A model generated the notes under the pieces. The model was not told the origin of the DNA, made no database searches, and worked only from the letters and a program-made list of their open reading frames with translations. DNA of 64,000 bases from positions 1-64,000 of the forward strand of contig NZ_RBLG01000006.1 of assembly GCF_003634585.1 (NCBI RefSeq), given 5' to 3'. Positions within the stretch are counted from its first letter, which is position 1; every line of letters starts with the position of its first letter. A program made the translations under genes and the position numbers. Source of the DNA: Gillisia mitskevichiae. GTDB taxonomy: Bacteria; Bacteroidota; Bacteroidia; Flavobacteriales; Flavobacteriaceae. Positions 53,628 to 63,180 of the stretch are shown piece after piece.

Positions 53628-54143
53628 CTATTCTAGTTCCATTCCAGATTTAACAGGGCCGGTAGTAGTACTCATATCTCTTACACAGATGTATTTGCCA
53701 TTACGTTTTTCAAAATATGACATGTTGTAACCATTTTCCACTTCTTTTCCAGAAGAATCGAAATCTGTCCAAGAACCTATTTCAACTGCCGAATCCCCTT
53801 CAATAAATAAGTCTACAATTTTATAAACGCTATAATTTCCCGTGGTATCATTCGCAATATTATTTGCAATAGATTCTCTTATAGCTGCTTTACCAGATAA
53901 TGGCTTCTTATTTCTGCTATAACTAATCGCATCGTCGCTATAATATGCCGCAACAGCATCGGCATCTTTATTCTTTTCTCCTGCCGCATATGCATCTTCC
54001 ATAGCTTGAATCTCAGCCATAACTTTCTCCTTATCTACTGGTTCTTCAACTGTTTCCTTTTTTTCAGTAGAGGTACAAGCAACAAATGTAACCAGGCTGA
54101 AGAGCAATATTCCAAATAGTCTAATGTATTGTTTCATAATCAT
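53628..54143 (-). CDS. NTF2-like (SnoaL/DUF4440-type) lipoprotein
   Basis: The product has 171 residues with a lipoprotein signal (LFSLVTFVACTST). The domain opens EIQAMEDAYAAGEKNKDADAVAAYYSDDAISYSRNKKPLSGKAAIRE and ends VCVRDMSTTTG-like; this is the usual cone-shaped NTF2-like fold with a conserved Trp-Asp region (GSWTDFD). Small ligands or substrates bind in such pockets; no specific reaction can be given. Confidence 0.82.
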   Translation of the reverse strand: MIMKQYIRLFGILLFSLVTFVACTSTEKKETVEEPVDKEKVMAEIQAMEDAYAAGEKNKDADAVAAYYSDDAISYSRNKKPLSGKAAIRESIANNIANDTTGNYSVYKIVDLFIEGDSAVEIGSWTDFDSSGKEVENGYNMSYFEKRNGKYICVRDMSTTTGPVKSGMELE

Positions 54144-54495
54144 TAATTTTTGGTTTGATTATGAATATACAACTTAAGAGGCGAAATAACTATAGAATTC
54201 AGGAATACAATTACGATTAATTTAAGAAATACTGAATTTTCCTACATATTTTATAATTATTATTCAAAAAGTTAGCATATATCCGAATTTTTAGTAATAT
54301 CTGCAATAATTCATATTTATAAGAATTTCAACTTTACGCATATCAGCTAAAGCTATATAGTAGATTTTTACTTAAAAAATGATATTTTAGACGACAAGCT
54401 TTAATGCCCCCAATGGTAATTTTAATAGTATTACTAAATGTTATTAATTATGGCTTAAGTGAAATAATACATCTCTTTAAATAGATCAACAATTA
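54144..54495 (+). other. Intergenic stretch with an attC-core relic
   Basis: The only feature seen is AAAAAATGATATTTTAGACG near 54375, a worn copy of the attC core about 100 bp before the next gene. The rest is AT-rich and unassigned. Confidence 0.5.
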
Positions 54496-55074
54496 ATGGC
54501 AGTTCAACAATTTAAAGATAGGATACAATTACCTTTTACATTCGATGTAAACAAAATGCTTGAGGAATCACTCGCACTTAAACAAAAACATTACGAATAT
54601 TATAAAGTTATTTCTTTACGTGCCCCTGCCCATCTTGTAGACTCATCATTAGCATTTCCTACAGCTGTAGGAGATTATGCAGATGGCTCGTGGACAGCTT
54701 GGATGGATACACCTAATTTAGAAAAGTCTCCATATTTAAAGGGTATAATAGATGAGTTCTCACAATACACGACGGTAAATTTGGTTAGATTATTATTCTT
54801 AGCACCAAATTCTGAAGTAAAAGAACATACAGATCCAACATTAGCTTTAGAGGAAGAAAATTCTATGATTAGACTTACCATTCCTATTGATAATAAAGAT
54901 GGAGTAGAATTTTTCTTAAATAACTCATTAGTATCTATGAAGGAAGGAGAATGTTGGTATTTACGCCTTTCAGATCCTCATCGGGTTCTTAATAACAGTA
55001 GTAAGGACCGTATTAATTTAACAATAGATTTAACCCCGAATCAAAAGATTATCGATATCATTAATAATAGTTAA
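54496..55074 (+). CDS. Aspartyl/asparaginyl beta-hydroxylase-like protein
   Basis: The product has 192 residues. The cupin-type Fe/2-oxoglutarate site reads VKEHTDPTLAL (His-x-Asp) and DPHRVLNNSSKDRINLTID (second His and Arg), in the layout of the Asp/Asn hydroxylase domain family. It is predicted to hydroxylate a protein or small molecule in the cytoplasm; the target is unknown. The VOC gene follows 38 bp later and may be co-transcribed. Confidence 0.8.
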   Translation: MAVQQFKDRIQLPFTFDVNKMLEESLALKQKHYEYYKVISLRAPAHLVDSSLAFPTAVGDYADGSWTAWMDTPNLEKSPYLKGIIDEFSQYTTVNLVRLLFLAPNSEVKEHTDPTLALEEENSMIRLTIPIDNKDGVEFFLNNSLVSMKEGECWYLRLSDPHRVLNNSSKDRINLTIDLTPNQKIIDIINNS

Positions 55075-55112
55075 TTTTATTAGATATACTATTAATCCTT
55101 AAATTAGAAAAT

Positions 55113-55484
55113 ATGAAATTAGGTGCATTTTCGATTAGTCTTAATGTTAAAGATATAGAGACTTCAAAGCAATTTTATGAAAACCTAGGGTTTACAATTC
55201 TTGGAGGAGATATTGAAAATAAATATCTTATTATGAAAAATGAAAATTCTATCATTGGATTATTCCAAGGAATGTTTGAGAAAAATATTCTAACATTTAA
55301 TCCAGGCTGGGATGAAAATGCTAACAATATTGAGAGGTTTAATGACATTCGAGAAATTCAAAATAAGCTTAAGAACAAAGGAGTTAAAATAGAAACTGAA
55401 ATAGATCCAACAACTACTGGCCCTGCTAGTTTTACAATCACCGATCCAGATGGAAATGTTATTTTATTAGATCAACATCGTTAA
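55113..55484 (+). CDS. VOC-family protein
   Basis: The product has 123 residues. It follows the vicinal-oxygen-chelate pattern: GAFSISLNVKDIETSKQFYENLGFTILGG, NKYLIMKNENSIIGLFQGMF, and FTITDPDGNVILLDQH. This is a glyoxalase-like single domain that forms a dimer in known relatives. The substrate is unknown. It probably shares a transcript with the hydroxylase gene upstream. Confidence 0.85.
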   Translation: MKLGAFSISLNVKDIETSKQFYENLGFTILGGDIENKYLIMKNENSIIGLFQGMFEKNILTFNPGWDENANNIERFNDIREIQNKLKNKGVKIETEIDPTTTGPASFTITDPDGNVILLDQHR

Positions 55485-55603
55485 ATTATTTTGGATTTTT
55501 TATAAAATGTCTAAAGGAGAAATCTTCTTTTCTAAATTTAACTGTTCAATCAAACAGCTATAGGGGTAATCCCCTTCTCTTATTTGCTACATAAATCATT
55601 ATA

Positions 55604-56443
55604 ATGCCAATAGAAAACATCCCAGAGATATTTATTGAAGACTCAAAAGCACACCCGCACTTATTTGTTTATGACTTTAAAATGACCAGTGATGTCGTGA
55701 AAAGCAAGGTGAATTTAAGCATGAATATGTTTAGTTTTTTACAAGTTGGGAAAAAACAAGTCCACTTTGCAGACACCTCTGTTGCAGTTAATAAACAACA
55801 ATCTTTACTTCTTAAAAAAGGAAATTGGCTCTGGACAGAATTATTGGATACGGAAGCTATTTATTATTGTAAACTTTTCTTTTTTTCTGAAAAAAAATTG
55901 ACCGATTTTTTAAGCAAGTACACAAATAACATACAACCTACTAAGGATGAAATCCCATATTTCGTGATTGAGAATGATCCTTATATTACCTCCTTCTTAA
56001 ACTCATTATCTAATTTAAATACCAATAATGCAGGCTTTATGGAAGCCCTCCTTTTAGTGAAATTTGAGGAAATTTTATTGTATTTACTTCATAAATACGG
56101 GACTAAATTTGAATTATATCTACATTCATTAATATCTAAAGAAGTCTCACCTTTTAAAAAGGTAGTTGAAAGCAATGTATATTCAAATTTAAAGTTGGAG
56201 GAAATTGCTTTTCTATGCAATATGAGCTTATCTACCTTTAAACGATATTTCACGGCTGAATATAAGCAAGCTCCTGGCAAATGGCTTCAGGATAAGCGTC
56301 TTCAAAAGGCAAAAGACATTTTACAAGAAGGCACATTAAAACCTTCGGAGGTTTATCTTGAAATAGGATACAACAATCTATCTAACTTCAGTATTGCTTT
56401 TAAAAACAAATTCGGAGTGAGTCCAACAGATATTTCTAACTAG
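55604..56443 (+). CDS. AraC-family transcriptional regulator
   Basis: The product has 279 residues. The C-terminal 100 hold two helix-turn-helix units: NLKLEEIAFLCNMSLSTFKRYFTAEYKQAPGKWLQDKRLQKAKDIL and PSEVYLEIGYNNLSNFSIAFKNKFGVSPTDI. The N-terminal part is probably a cupin-like sensor. It converges with the symporter gene. Its targets are not evident, though the VOC/hydroxylase pair upstream is a candidate. Confidence 0.92.
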   Translation: MPIENIPEIFIEDSKAHPHLFVYDFKMTSDVVKSKVNLSMNMFSFLQVGKKQVHFADTSVAVNKQQSLLLKKGNWLWTELLDTEAIYYCKLFFFSEKKLTDFLSKYTNNIQPTKDEIPYFVIENDPYITSFLNSLSNLNTNNAGFMEALLLVKFEEILLYLLHKYGTKFELYLHSLISKEVSPFKKVVESNVYSNLKLEEIAFLCNMSLSTFKRYFTAEYKQAPGKWLQDKRLQKAKDILQEGTLKPSEVYLEIGYNNLSNFSIAFKNKFGVSPTDISN

Positions 56444-56490
56444 AAATTTCTGTTGGGCTATTTAGTATGGATTTAACTAGAATCTTTAAT

Positions 56491-57666
56491 TTAAGCGACC
56501 AACTTTTCTTTGGTTATCTCATTAACAACTATTGAAATAGCCCCATCTCCAGTAACATTACAAGCAGTACCAAAACTATCCATAGCTATATAAAGGGCGA
56601 TCATTAATCCTAACATTTCTTCATTAAAACCTAACATAGACTGCAAGATCCCTACAGCTGCCATAATTGCGCCTCCAGGTACTCCTGGGGCTGCGATCAT
56701 TGCGATTCCCAGCACAAAAATAAATCCGGCAAAGAGTGTAAAACTAAAAGGCATTCCGTGTAAAATCATTAAGGCCATGGCACAGGCGGTAATTTTCATG
56801 ATACTACCAGATAAGTGTATAGTTGCACATAAGGGAACAACGAAGCCTGCAATTTTTTCTGAAACTCCATTTTTTAGAGTCTGTTCTAAGGTAACCGGAA
56901 TGGTAGCTGCAGAAGATTGTGTCCCCAATGCAGTAAAGTAAGCGGGCATCATAGTGGCTAATAGCTTGATAGGGTTTTTCTTTGTGATCACCCCTGCAAT
57001 AGTGTATTGAAGCAATAAAAGTAAAATGTGCAAAGCAAAAATAACTCCTATAATACTTATGAAAACGGAGAGGATAGAAAACACTTTTCCACTATAAGAC
57101 ATACTCACAAAGATGCCTAAAATAAATATCGGCAATAGAGGTACGATCACGTTTTCGATTAGTTGCATTATAATTTTCTGAAAATCTTTAACCACATGTT
57201 TTAAACTTGATTTCTCTTGATAGGAAAGTCCCAAACCTATAATAAACGCAAGCACCAATGAAGACATTACATCTAATACCGGAGGTATGTTAATACTGAA
57301 ATATGGTAATAATTCACGACCCGAATCGGCTATTTGGGCTGCTTCATTTACATGGGTTTCTAAAAGTTGTGGAAAAATGTTGGAAGCTGTAAAATAGGTC
57401 ATGAACCCCGAAAACAAGGTTGAGCCGTATGCGATAGCAGCTGTTAGCAATAATAATTTCCCGGCACCTTTACCAAGATCAGCAATGGCTGGCATTATTA
57501 ATCCCATTATAATTAAGGGAATAGCGAAGTTTAAGAACTGTCCAAAAAAAGCATTGAAAGTCGTAAATATTCGATTTACAGATTCTGGTAAATATTGCCC
57601 GAAAACAATACCTAATACTATGGCTAGAAAAACTTTAAATAGTAAATTCGAAAATAAACGCTTCAT
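56491..57666 (-). CDS. Dicarboxylate/amino acid:cation symporter (DAACS family)
   Basis: The product has 391 residues. NRIFTTFNAFFGQFLNFAIPLIIMGLIMPA, FTALGTQSSAATIPVTLEQ (serine-rich hairpin 1) and the end AMDSFGTACNVTGDGAISIVVNEI (substrate-binding NxxGD) are typical of glutamate/aspartate/C4-dicarboxylate carriers driven by Na+ or H+. It sits in the inner membrane. Length is within the family's normal range. Confidence 0.92.
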   Translation of the reverse strand: MKRLFSNLLFKVFLAIVLGIVFGQYLPESVNRIFTTFNAFFGQFLNFAIPLIIMGLIMPAIADLGKGAGKLLLLTAAIAYGSTLFSGFMTYFTASNIFPQLLETHVNEAAQIADSGRELLPYFSINIPPVLDVMSSLVLAFIIGLGLSYQEKSSLKHVVKDFQKIIMQLIENVIVPLLPIFILGIFVSMSYSGKVFSILSVFISIIGVIFALHILLLLLQYTIAGVITKKNPIKLLATMMPAYFTALGTQSSAATIPVTLEQTLKNGVSEKIAGFVVPLCATIHLSGSIMKITACAMALMILHGMPFSFTLFAGFIFVLGIAMIAAPGVPGGAIMAAVGILQSMLGFNEEMLGLMIALYIAMDSFGTACNVTGDGAISIVVNEITKEKLVA

Positions 57667-58098
57667 ATTATATGCTAATTTAGAAAAGACAAGACCTGAC
57701 TTCCCGTAGGTTATTTAAGCCCGCTAATATAAAGCCAACTTGAAGAACGGAGCTTCTATAGCAAATCTTTTTATATTATAAATGTTAACATTATTTAGCT
57801 GCTAGATATTGGCTGTAACAACCTGACTAACTTTATGATAGCGCTTAAAAATGCACTTGAATTTAGTTCAATTAATATTTTAAATTAAAAACCATAAAGT
57901 TAAATAATTGATATTCAGCTAGATGATATTTGTTAAAAGGTTTAACAACCAGCCGATTTTCAATTTGACCTTTTTTCATAAGTTTATGAACCATATCAAT
58001 AACTTATAAGGCTAGGGCTCCTCTTATATTTGCACTGTAATTAATACCTCTCAAATTAAGCAAGTATTAGTACAGATTAATAAACTAAAAATTTTATT
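57667..58098. other. Divergent intergenic region
   Basis: About 430 bp lie between the symporter and the aldehyde dehydrogenase genes. TATATTTG at 58025-58032 is a likely -7 box for the dehydrogenase gene, giving a leader of about 60 bases. No clear -33 TTG was found at normal spacing. No other structure is recognised. Confidence 0.5.
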
Positions 58099-59601
58099 AT
58101 GGCAAACGTAAGTAAACCCGATTTTAAAAAAAGATATGGTAATTTTATTGGAGGAAAATTTGTTGAACCTATTAAAGGACAATATTTTGATAATCCATCA
58201 CCAGTAGACGGTAAAGTATTTACTCAAGCAGCAAAATCAACACAGGAAGATGTAGATGCGGCATTAGATGCAGCACACGGAGCTTTTCCAACTTGGAGTA
58301 AAACCTCTGCTACTGAAAGAAGTAATATGTTATTGAAAATTGCCCAGGTAATGGAAGATAACTTAGAATACTTAGCAACTTTAGAAACGATTGACAATGG
58401 TAAACCGATCCGTGAATCTCGTGCAGCAGACATTCCGTATTGTGTAGATCACTTTCGTTATTTTGCAGGTGTAATTCGTGCAGATGAAGGAAGTATTTCA
58501 GAACATGATAAGGATACCGTAAGTATTGTATTACATGAACCATTAGGAGTTGTGGGTGAAATCATCCCATGGAACTTCCCAATGTTAATGTTGGCCTGGA
58601 AAATTGCTCCGGCTTTAGCAGCAGGAAATACGGTGGTGGTTAAACCAGCTGAACAAACACCAACAAGTGTGATGTGTTTAATGGAACTAATAGGTGATAT
58701 TTTACCTGCAGGTGTCCTAAATATTATTACAGGGTTTGGTAACGAAGCAGGTGCAGCATTAGCGACTTCTGAGCGTATTGCAAAACTTTCATTTACAGGA
58801 TCTACTGAAACTGGACGTAAAGTGTACCATAACGCAGCCGAAAATATTATTCCAGTAACTATGGAATTAGGTGGTAAATCTCCAAACGTTTTCTTTCCAT
58901 CTGTAGCAGATCACGATGATGCTTTCTTTAGTAAAGCAATTGAAGGAGCACTTATGTTTGCCTTGAATCAAGGTGAAATCTGTACGACTCCATCTCGTAT
59001 CTTAGTTCACGAAAGTATCGCGGATAAATTTATTGAGAGAATGTTAGAAAGAATCAAAAAAATTAAAGTAGGAAATCCATTGGATCCCGAAACAATGATT
59101 GGTTCTCAGGTTTCAAAAGCTCAAATGGACAAAATTCTTGGATATATCAATATTGGTAAAGAAGAAGGAGCAGAAGTACTTTCAGGAGGTGAAGCCGGAA
59201 ATCATGTAGGTGAAACTGCAGACGGATATTATATACAACCAACCATCTTGAAAGGAAATAACAAAATGCGTGTTTTCCAGGAAGAGATCTTCGGACCAGT
59301 GGTAGCTTTAACTACTTTTAGTTCTACTGAAGAAGCGATTGAAATTGCAAATGATACCATTTATGGTTTAGGTGCAGGAGTTTGGAGTAGAGATGCTCAC
59401 GAATTATTCCAAGTACCAAAAGCAATTCAAGCTGGTAGAGTTTGGGTAAACCAATACAATACGTATCCTGCACATGCACCCTTTGGTGGAGTTAAAAAAT
59501 CAGGATTTGGTCGTGAAAACCATAAATTAGCCTTAGACCATTATCGTCAGGTTAAAAATATGTTGGTTTCCTATGATAAAGAACCAGTTGGTTTCTTTTA
59601 A
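58099..59601 (+). CDS. Aldehyde dehydrogenase (NAD(P)+)
   Basis: The product has 500 residues, the full family length. Motifs: GEIIPWNFPMLMLAWKIAPALAAGNTVVVKPAEQTP (NAD binding), LSFTGSTETGR, VTMELGGKSPNVFF (catalytic Glu), NQGEICTTPSRILVHESI (catalytic Cys) and FQEEIFGPVVAL. It oxidises aldehydes to acids in the cytoplasm; the natural aldehyde is unknown. A strong hairpin terminator follows. Confidence 0.95.
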   Translation: MANVSKPDFKKRYGNFIGGKFVEPIKGQYFDNPSPVDGKVFTQAAKSTQEDVDAALDAAHGAFPTWSKTSATERSNMLLKIAQVMEDNLEYLATLETIDNGKPIRESRAADIPYCVDHFRYFAGVIRADEGSISEHDKDTVSIVLHEPLGVVGEIIPWNFPMLMLAWKIAPALAAGNTVVVKPAEQTPTSVMCLMELIGDILPAGVLNIITGFGNEAGAALATSERIAKLSFTGSTETGRKVYHNAAENIIPVTMELGGKSPNVFFPSVADHDDAFFSKAIEGALMFALNQGEICTTPSRILVHESIADKFIERMLERIKKIKVGNPLDPETMIGSQVSKAQMDKILGYINIGKEEGAEVLSGGEAGNHVGETADGYYIQPTILKGNNKMRVFQEEIFGPVVALTTFSSTEEAIEIANDTIYGLGAGVWSRDAHELFQVPKAIQAGRVWVNQYNTYPAHAPFGGVKKSGFGRENHKLALDHYRQVKNMLVSYDKEPVGFF

Positions 59602-59626
59602 TTCAAACATAATTCATATTTATTAA

Positions 59627-59662
59627 AATAAACCTCGGACTTGTCCGGGGTTTATTGTTTTT
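59627..59662 (+). terminator. Rho-independent terminator of the aldehyde dehydrogenase gene
   Basis: AATAAACCTCGGAC and GTCCGGGGTTTATT form a 14-bp stem (one T-G pair) with a 2-base loop, followed by TGTTTTT. Confidence 0.9.
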
Positions 59663-59714
59663 AAAATCAATTCTATAATACGAGATTTCCAAAACAAAAA
59701 GGACTCAATAGTTT

Positions 59715-59747
59715 TTTGAAACTAATTGATGAGAAATAATATCTTTG
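59715..59747 (+). promoter_or_regulatory. Promoter of the K+/H+ antiporter gene
   Basis: TTTG at 59715 and TATCTTTG at 59740-59747, with a 21-bp spacer, fit the Bacteroidetes -33/-7 consensus. The start codon is 28 bp further on. Confidence 0.7.
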
Positions 59748-59774
59748 CCAGCTAAGAATAGAGAGTCATAAGAA

Positions 59775-61244
59775 ATGAATTTAACGATTGAAAACATATT
59801 ATTGGTTGGCTCTTTATTACTTCTTATAAGTATTTTTGCCGGTAAGACTTCTTATAAATTTGGCGTTCCCACCTTATTGTTGTTTTTGGCAATTGGAATG
59901 TTAGCGGGATCTGATGGGATAGGAGGAATTCGTTTTGATGATCCAAAACTCGCTCAGTTTATTGGAATAGTTTCGCTTAATTTTATACTGTTTTCTGGAG
60001 GGCTAGACACCAACTGGACATCAGTAAAACCCATACTTTGGGAAGGAATTGCCTTATCTACTTTAGGCGTTTTACTAACCGCCGTTTCCCTAGGTACTTT
60101 TGTATGGTTAGTTACTGATTTTACTATTTATGAAAGTTTGTTATTAGGTTCTATCGTTTCTTCAACAGATGCTGCAGCGGTATTTTCTATTTTACGTTCA
60201 AAAAGTCTTGCATTAAAAAGCAACCTGAGACCAACTTTAGAACTGGAAAGCGGAAGTAATGATCCAATGGCATATGTATTAACTATTGCATTTCTAACCT
60301 TAGTGATTCATCAAGATCAAAGTTTTATCTCCATAGTTCCTTTGTTTTTACAACAAATGATCCTCGGTGGTGCTGCAGGAATTGCCTTCGGAATGCTTAG
60401 TAAATATATTATTAACAAAATTAAACTAGATTTTGAAGGGCTTTATCCCGTTTTGGTTATCGCCTTAATGTTTATAACCTTCTCTGCCACAGATTTTGTA
60501 GGCGGCAACGGATTTTTAGCTATTTATATTTGTGCTGTTTACTTGGGTAATCAAGACCTTATACACAAGAAAACCATTTTGAAAATGTTCGATGGTTTGG
60601 CTTGGCTCATGCAAATTGTGCTCTTCCTCACTTTAGGTTTACTTGTTTTTCCAACTGAAATTATTCCATATTTAGGAATAGGACTACTTATTTCCTTATT
60701 TCTAATTGTAATTGCTAGACCTATTGGTGTGTTTATAAGTCTTATGTTCTTTAAAATGAAGCTTAGAAGAAGGTTTTATATCTCTTGGGTTGGATTACGT
60801 GGTGCCGTCCCTATTGTGTTTGCTACGTATCCACTATTGGCAGGAATAGACAAAGCAAATATGATATTCAACATCGTGTTTTTTATTTCGGTAACATCCA
60901 TATTAATTCAAGGGACTACACTTTCTATTGTGGCAAAATGGTTGAATGTAGGTTTACCAGAAAAAGCAAAGAAATTAACTGCAACCGATTTACTATTGGC
61001 TGAAAATCCGAAAGCAGAAATGAAAGAGCTTTTAATAACATCAGATTGTTTTGCTGTAGATAAGAAAATAGTAGAATTAGGTTTTCCTAAAAATGCCATA
61101 ATAGCAATGATAAAAAGAGATGACAGTTATATAATACCAAACGGACTTACAAAAATTGAATCTCAAGATACTTTAATTGTACTTGCAGATAGACCAGAAA
61201 TTTTTGATGAGGTAAACAAAAGCCTGAAAGCGAATAAATTATAA
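59775..61244 (+). CDS. Potassium/proton antiporter (CvrA/NhaP2 type)
   Basis: The product has 489 residues: about twelve membrane segments (to residue ~390) with the CPA1 features FSGGLDTNW, SIVSSTDAAAVFSILR and LELESGSNDPMAYVL, and YISWVGLRGAVPIVFA. A C-terminal TrkA_C-like domain follows (CFAVDKKIVELGFPKNAIIAMIKRDDSYIIPNGLTKIESQDTLIVLA). It exchanges K+ or Na+ for H+ at the inner membrane, which helps with osmotic and pH balance. Monocistronic. Confidence 0.9.
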   Translation: MNLTIENILLVGSLLLLISIFAGKTSYKFGVPTLLLFLAIGMLAGSDGIGGIRFDDPKLAQFIGIVSLNFILFSGGLDTNWTSVKPILWEGIALSTLGVLLTAVSLGTFVWLVTDFTIYESLLLGSIVSSTDAAAVFSILRSKSLALKSNLRPTLELESGSNDPMAYVLTIAFLTLVIHQDQSFISIVPLFLQQMILGGAAGIAFGMLSKYIINKIKLDFEGLYPVLVIALMFITFSATDFVGGNGFLAIYICAVYLGNQDLIHKKTILKMFDGLAWLMQIVLFLTLGLLVFPTEIIPYLGIGLLISLFLIVIARPIGVFISLMFFKMKLRRRFYISWVGLRGAVPIVFATYPLLAGIDKANMIFNIVFFISVTSILIQGTTLSIVAKWLNVGLPEKAKKLTATDLLLAENPKAEMKELLITSDCFAVDKKIVELGFPKNAIIAMIKRDDSYIIPNGLTKIESQDTLIVLADRPEIFDEVNKSLKANKL

Positions 61245-61564
61245 CAAGTCTAAGTTTTCGATTTCAGCTTTTAGCATATTTCTAATTCTTGTGTTAAGGA
61301 TTTTATTGGACACTAATATATAAGAACAACACTCTTCCTCCATTTCATTTATCTATATCACCACTCAATACCCATTTAAATATATTGAGACCTAACTAAA
61401 ATTCCTTTATTGCTTGATAGAGGAAAATAAATTAATGAATTAGGCTTACCTATATTTAGTGGCTATTCCATTGAAAAGTGATATTTTAGACAATACATCA
61501 CTTCATCATCTACATTACTTAAATTAACCCAGCAGTTATTAGTCCATGAAAATATTGACTTGAA
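61245..61564 (+). other. Intergenic stretch with an attC-core relic
   Basis: ATTCCATTGAAAAGTGATAT at 61465 and TTTTAGACAATAC match the attC left core, and TTACTTAAATTAACCCAGCAG weakly resembles the right arm. It ends close to the DUF3124 gene. The remainder is unassigned. Confidence 0.55.
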
Positions 61565-62074
61565 ATGAAAAAAATATCTTTACTAATATTATTTATCCTA
61601 ATATTTTTCTCTTGCAACGAACAAAAGGAAATGAGTTCTATAAATCCGGAGAATTGGTCCAAAAGAACAGCAAACCTAAATGAAAAAGATTCGCTTGAAT
61701 TTGGCAAGTCCTATCTTTCCATCTACTCACAGATTTATAGTATCTCTGAACATAAAACACATAATCTAATTGCAATGGTTAGCTTAAGAAACACCAGTGA
61801 TTTAGATACCATCTATATTTTAAAAGCTGAATATTTTGATACACATGGAAAATCTGTGCGCAACTATTTCGAAAAACCAATATATCTAGCCCCATTGGAA
61901 ACCGCAGAAATAATTATAGATGAAGTAGATACAATTGGAGGAACTGGATCCAATTTTATATTTGAATGGAAAATCCCGAAAAATTGCTCTGAGCCTTTAT
62001 TTGAAGGAATAATGAATTCTACCATGGGCCAGCAAGGATTATCTTTTATAACTCAAGGGGTTCGGGTAAAATAA
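61565..62074 (+). CDS. DUF3124 lipoprotein
   Basis: The product has 169 residues with a lipoprotein signal (LILIFFSCNEQ, Cys at about 17). The body matches DUF3124: HNLIAMVSLRNTSDLDTIYILKAEYFDTHGKSVRNYFEKPIYLAPLETAEIIIDEVDTIGGTGSNFIFEW. The function is unknown; the family is exported. It is preceded by an attC-core relic. Confidence 0.85.
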   Translation: MKKISLLILFILIFFSCNEQKEMSSINPENWSKRTANLNEKDSLEFGKSYLSIYSQIYSISEHKTHNLIAMVSLRNTSDLDTIYILKAEYFDTHGKSVRNYFEKPIYLAPLETAEIIIDEVDTIGGTGSNFIFEWKIPKNCSEPLFEGIMNSTMGQQGLSFITQGVRVK

Positions 62075-62109
62075 TTGTTCCAATTAAGAATTAGCATTAA
62101 GTATCGTGA

Positions 62110-62865
62110 ATGTTTAGACATCAAGGCAAAAGCAGAACTTTAAAACATAATCTACGCATTGCTACGGTATTGTCTTTTGTGGCTGGAATTGTAAATGTTA
62201 CAGGTTTTCTTTCTTTCCAGCAATTAACAACGAATGTTACAGGACACTTCGCACTTTTTATTTATGATGTTGCTAATTTTAAATTTTGGAAAGGCACTAT
62301 ATATTTTCTTTTCATTTTTTCTTTTCTCTTTGGTTCCTTTTTCTCAAGTTTTTTAATAGAGAAGTATAAAAAAAATAAACAACTCAATGTTTTCCTTCTT
62401 CCCACAATTATTGAATGCGCAATTTTAATATCTATAGGTTTCTTAAGTAATTTTATAAAAATAGAATCGCCAAATTTAATTGTATGTTTATTGCTTTTTG
62501 CCATGGGGCTTCAAAATTCCTTTGTAACAAAAATCTCGAATGCTGTAGTAAGAACAACACATTTAACAGGTTTATTTACAGATTTAGGCATTGATATTTC
62601 TCATTTATTTTTTCCGAAATCCCTAATTGAAAAAGAACAACTTAAAGCAAATATTAAACTTAGAAGCTACATTATTTCTTTCTTCTTTTTGGGTGGCTTG
62701 TTTGGCGGACTTCTTTTTTCCAGATTCAATTTAGGATTGAATACGCTACTTTTTGCAGCTCTAATTTTATTTATAAGCTTATTTTATGACGATTTGAGAT
62801 ATAGAATTATAAAAACTAAGAGGAAATATTACCCTAGAAAAAAGCACCAGACAGTAATTAATTAG
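62110..62865 (+). CDS. YoaK-family (DUF1275) membrane protein
   Basis: The product has 251 residues with about six membrane segments. The N-terminal part ATVLSFVAGIVNVTGFLSFQQLTTNVTGHFALFI and the central LLFAMGLQNSFVTKISNAVVRTTHLTGLFTDLGIDISHL are signatures of the DUF1275/YoaK family. These are inner-membrane proteins of unknown role; some members are suspected transporters. It begins 35 bp after the DUF3124 gene and may be co-transcribed. Confidence 0.88.
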   Translation: MFRHQGKSRTLKHNLRIATVLSFVAGIVNVTGFLSFQQLTTNVTGHFALFIYDVANFKFWKGTIYFLFIFSFLFGSFFSSFLIEKYKKNKQLNVFLLPTIIECAILISIGFLSNFIKIESPNLIVCLLLFAMGLQNSFVTKISNAVVRTTHLTGLFTDLGIDISHLFFPKSLIEKEQLKANIKLRSYIISFFFLGGLFGGLLFSRFNLGLNTLLFAALILFISLFYDDLRYRIIKTKRKYYPRKKHQTVIN

Positions 62866-63110
62866 ATAAGATATAGGACAAATTCCACTTTTAAACCTTA
62901 TCAATTATTCACTCTGCTAAATATTATTAAATCAAATTGCTTTCTCCCCTAACCTGATCTTTTACCTAAAAATAATTAGGTTTTTCAGAATTATATTATA
63001 AAAATATGCATTAAAATTTGAATGTAATACTCTTAGGAAACAAAATTGGAAGTTCTTGTTGTCACATTTTCAAGCCAATAAAAATTCTTATTTAGATTTA
63101 TTATAAATAG
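62866..63110. other. Intergenic stretch before the TonB-receptor promoter
   Basis: AT-rich, no gene or repeat recognised. Confidence 0.4.
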
Positions 63111-63142
63111 TTTGCTGCAACCAATTAACATAAATATATTTG
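63111..63142 (+). promoter_or_regulatory. Promoter of the TonB-dependent receptor gene
   Basis: TTTG at 63111-63114 and TATATTTG at 63135-63142, with a 20-bp spacer, match the Bacteroidetes consensus closely. The start codon is 38 bp downstream. Confidence 0.75.
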
Positions 63143-63180
63143 CAGAAAATTATTATTTATATTAAGTCCAAATAAAAAGA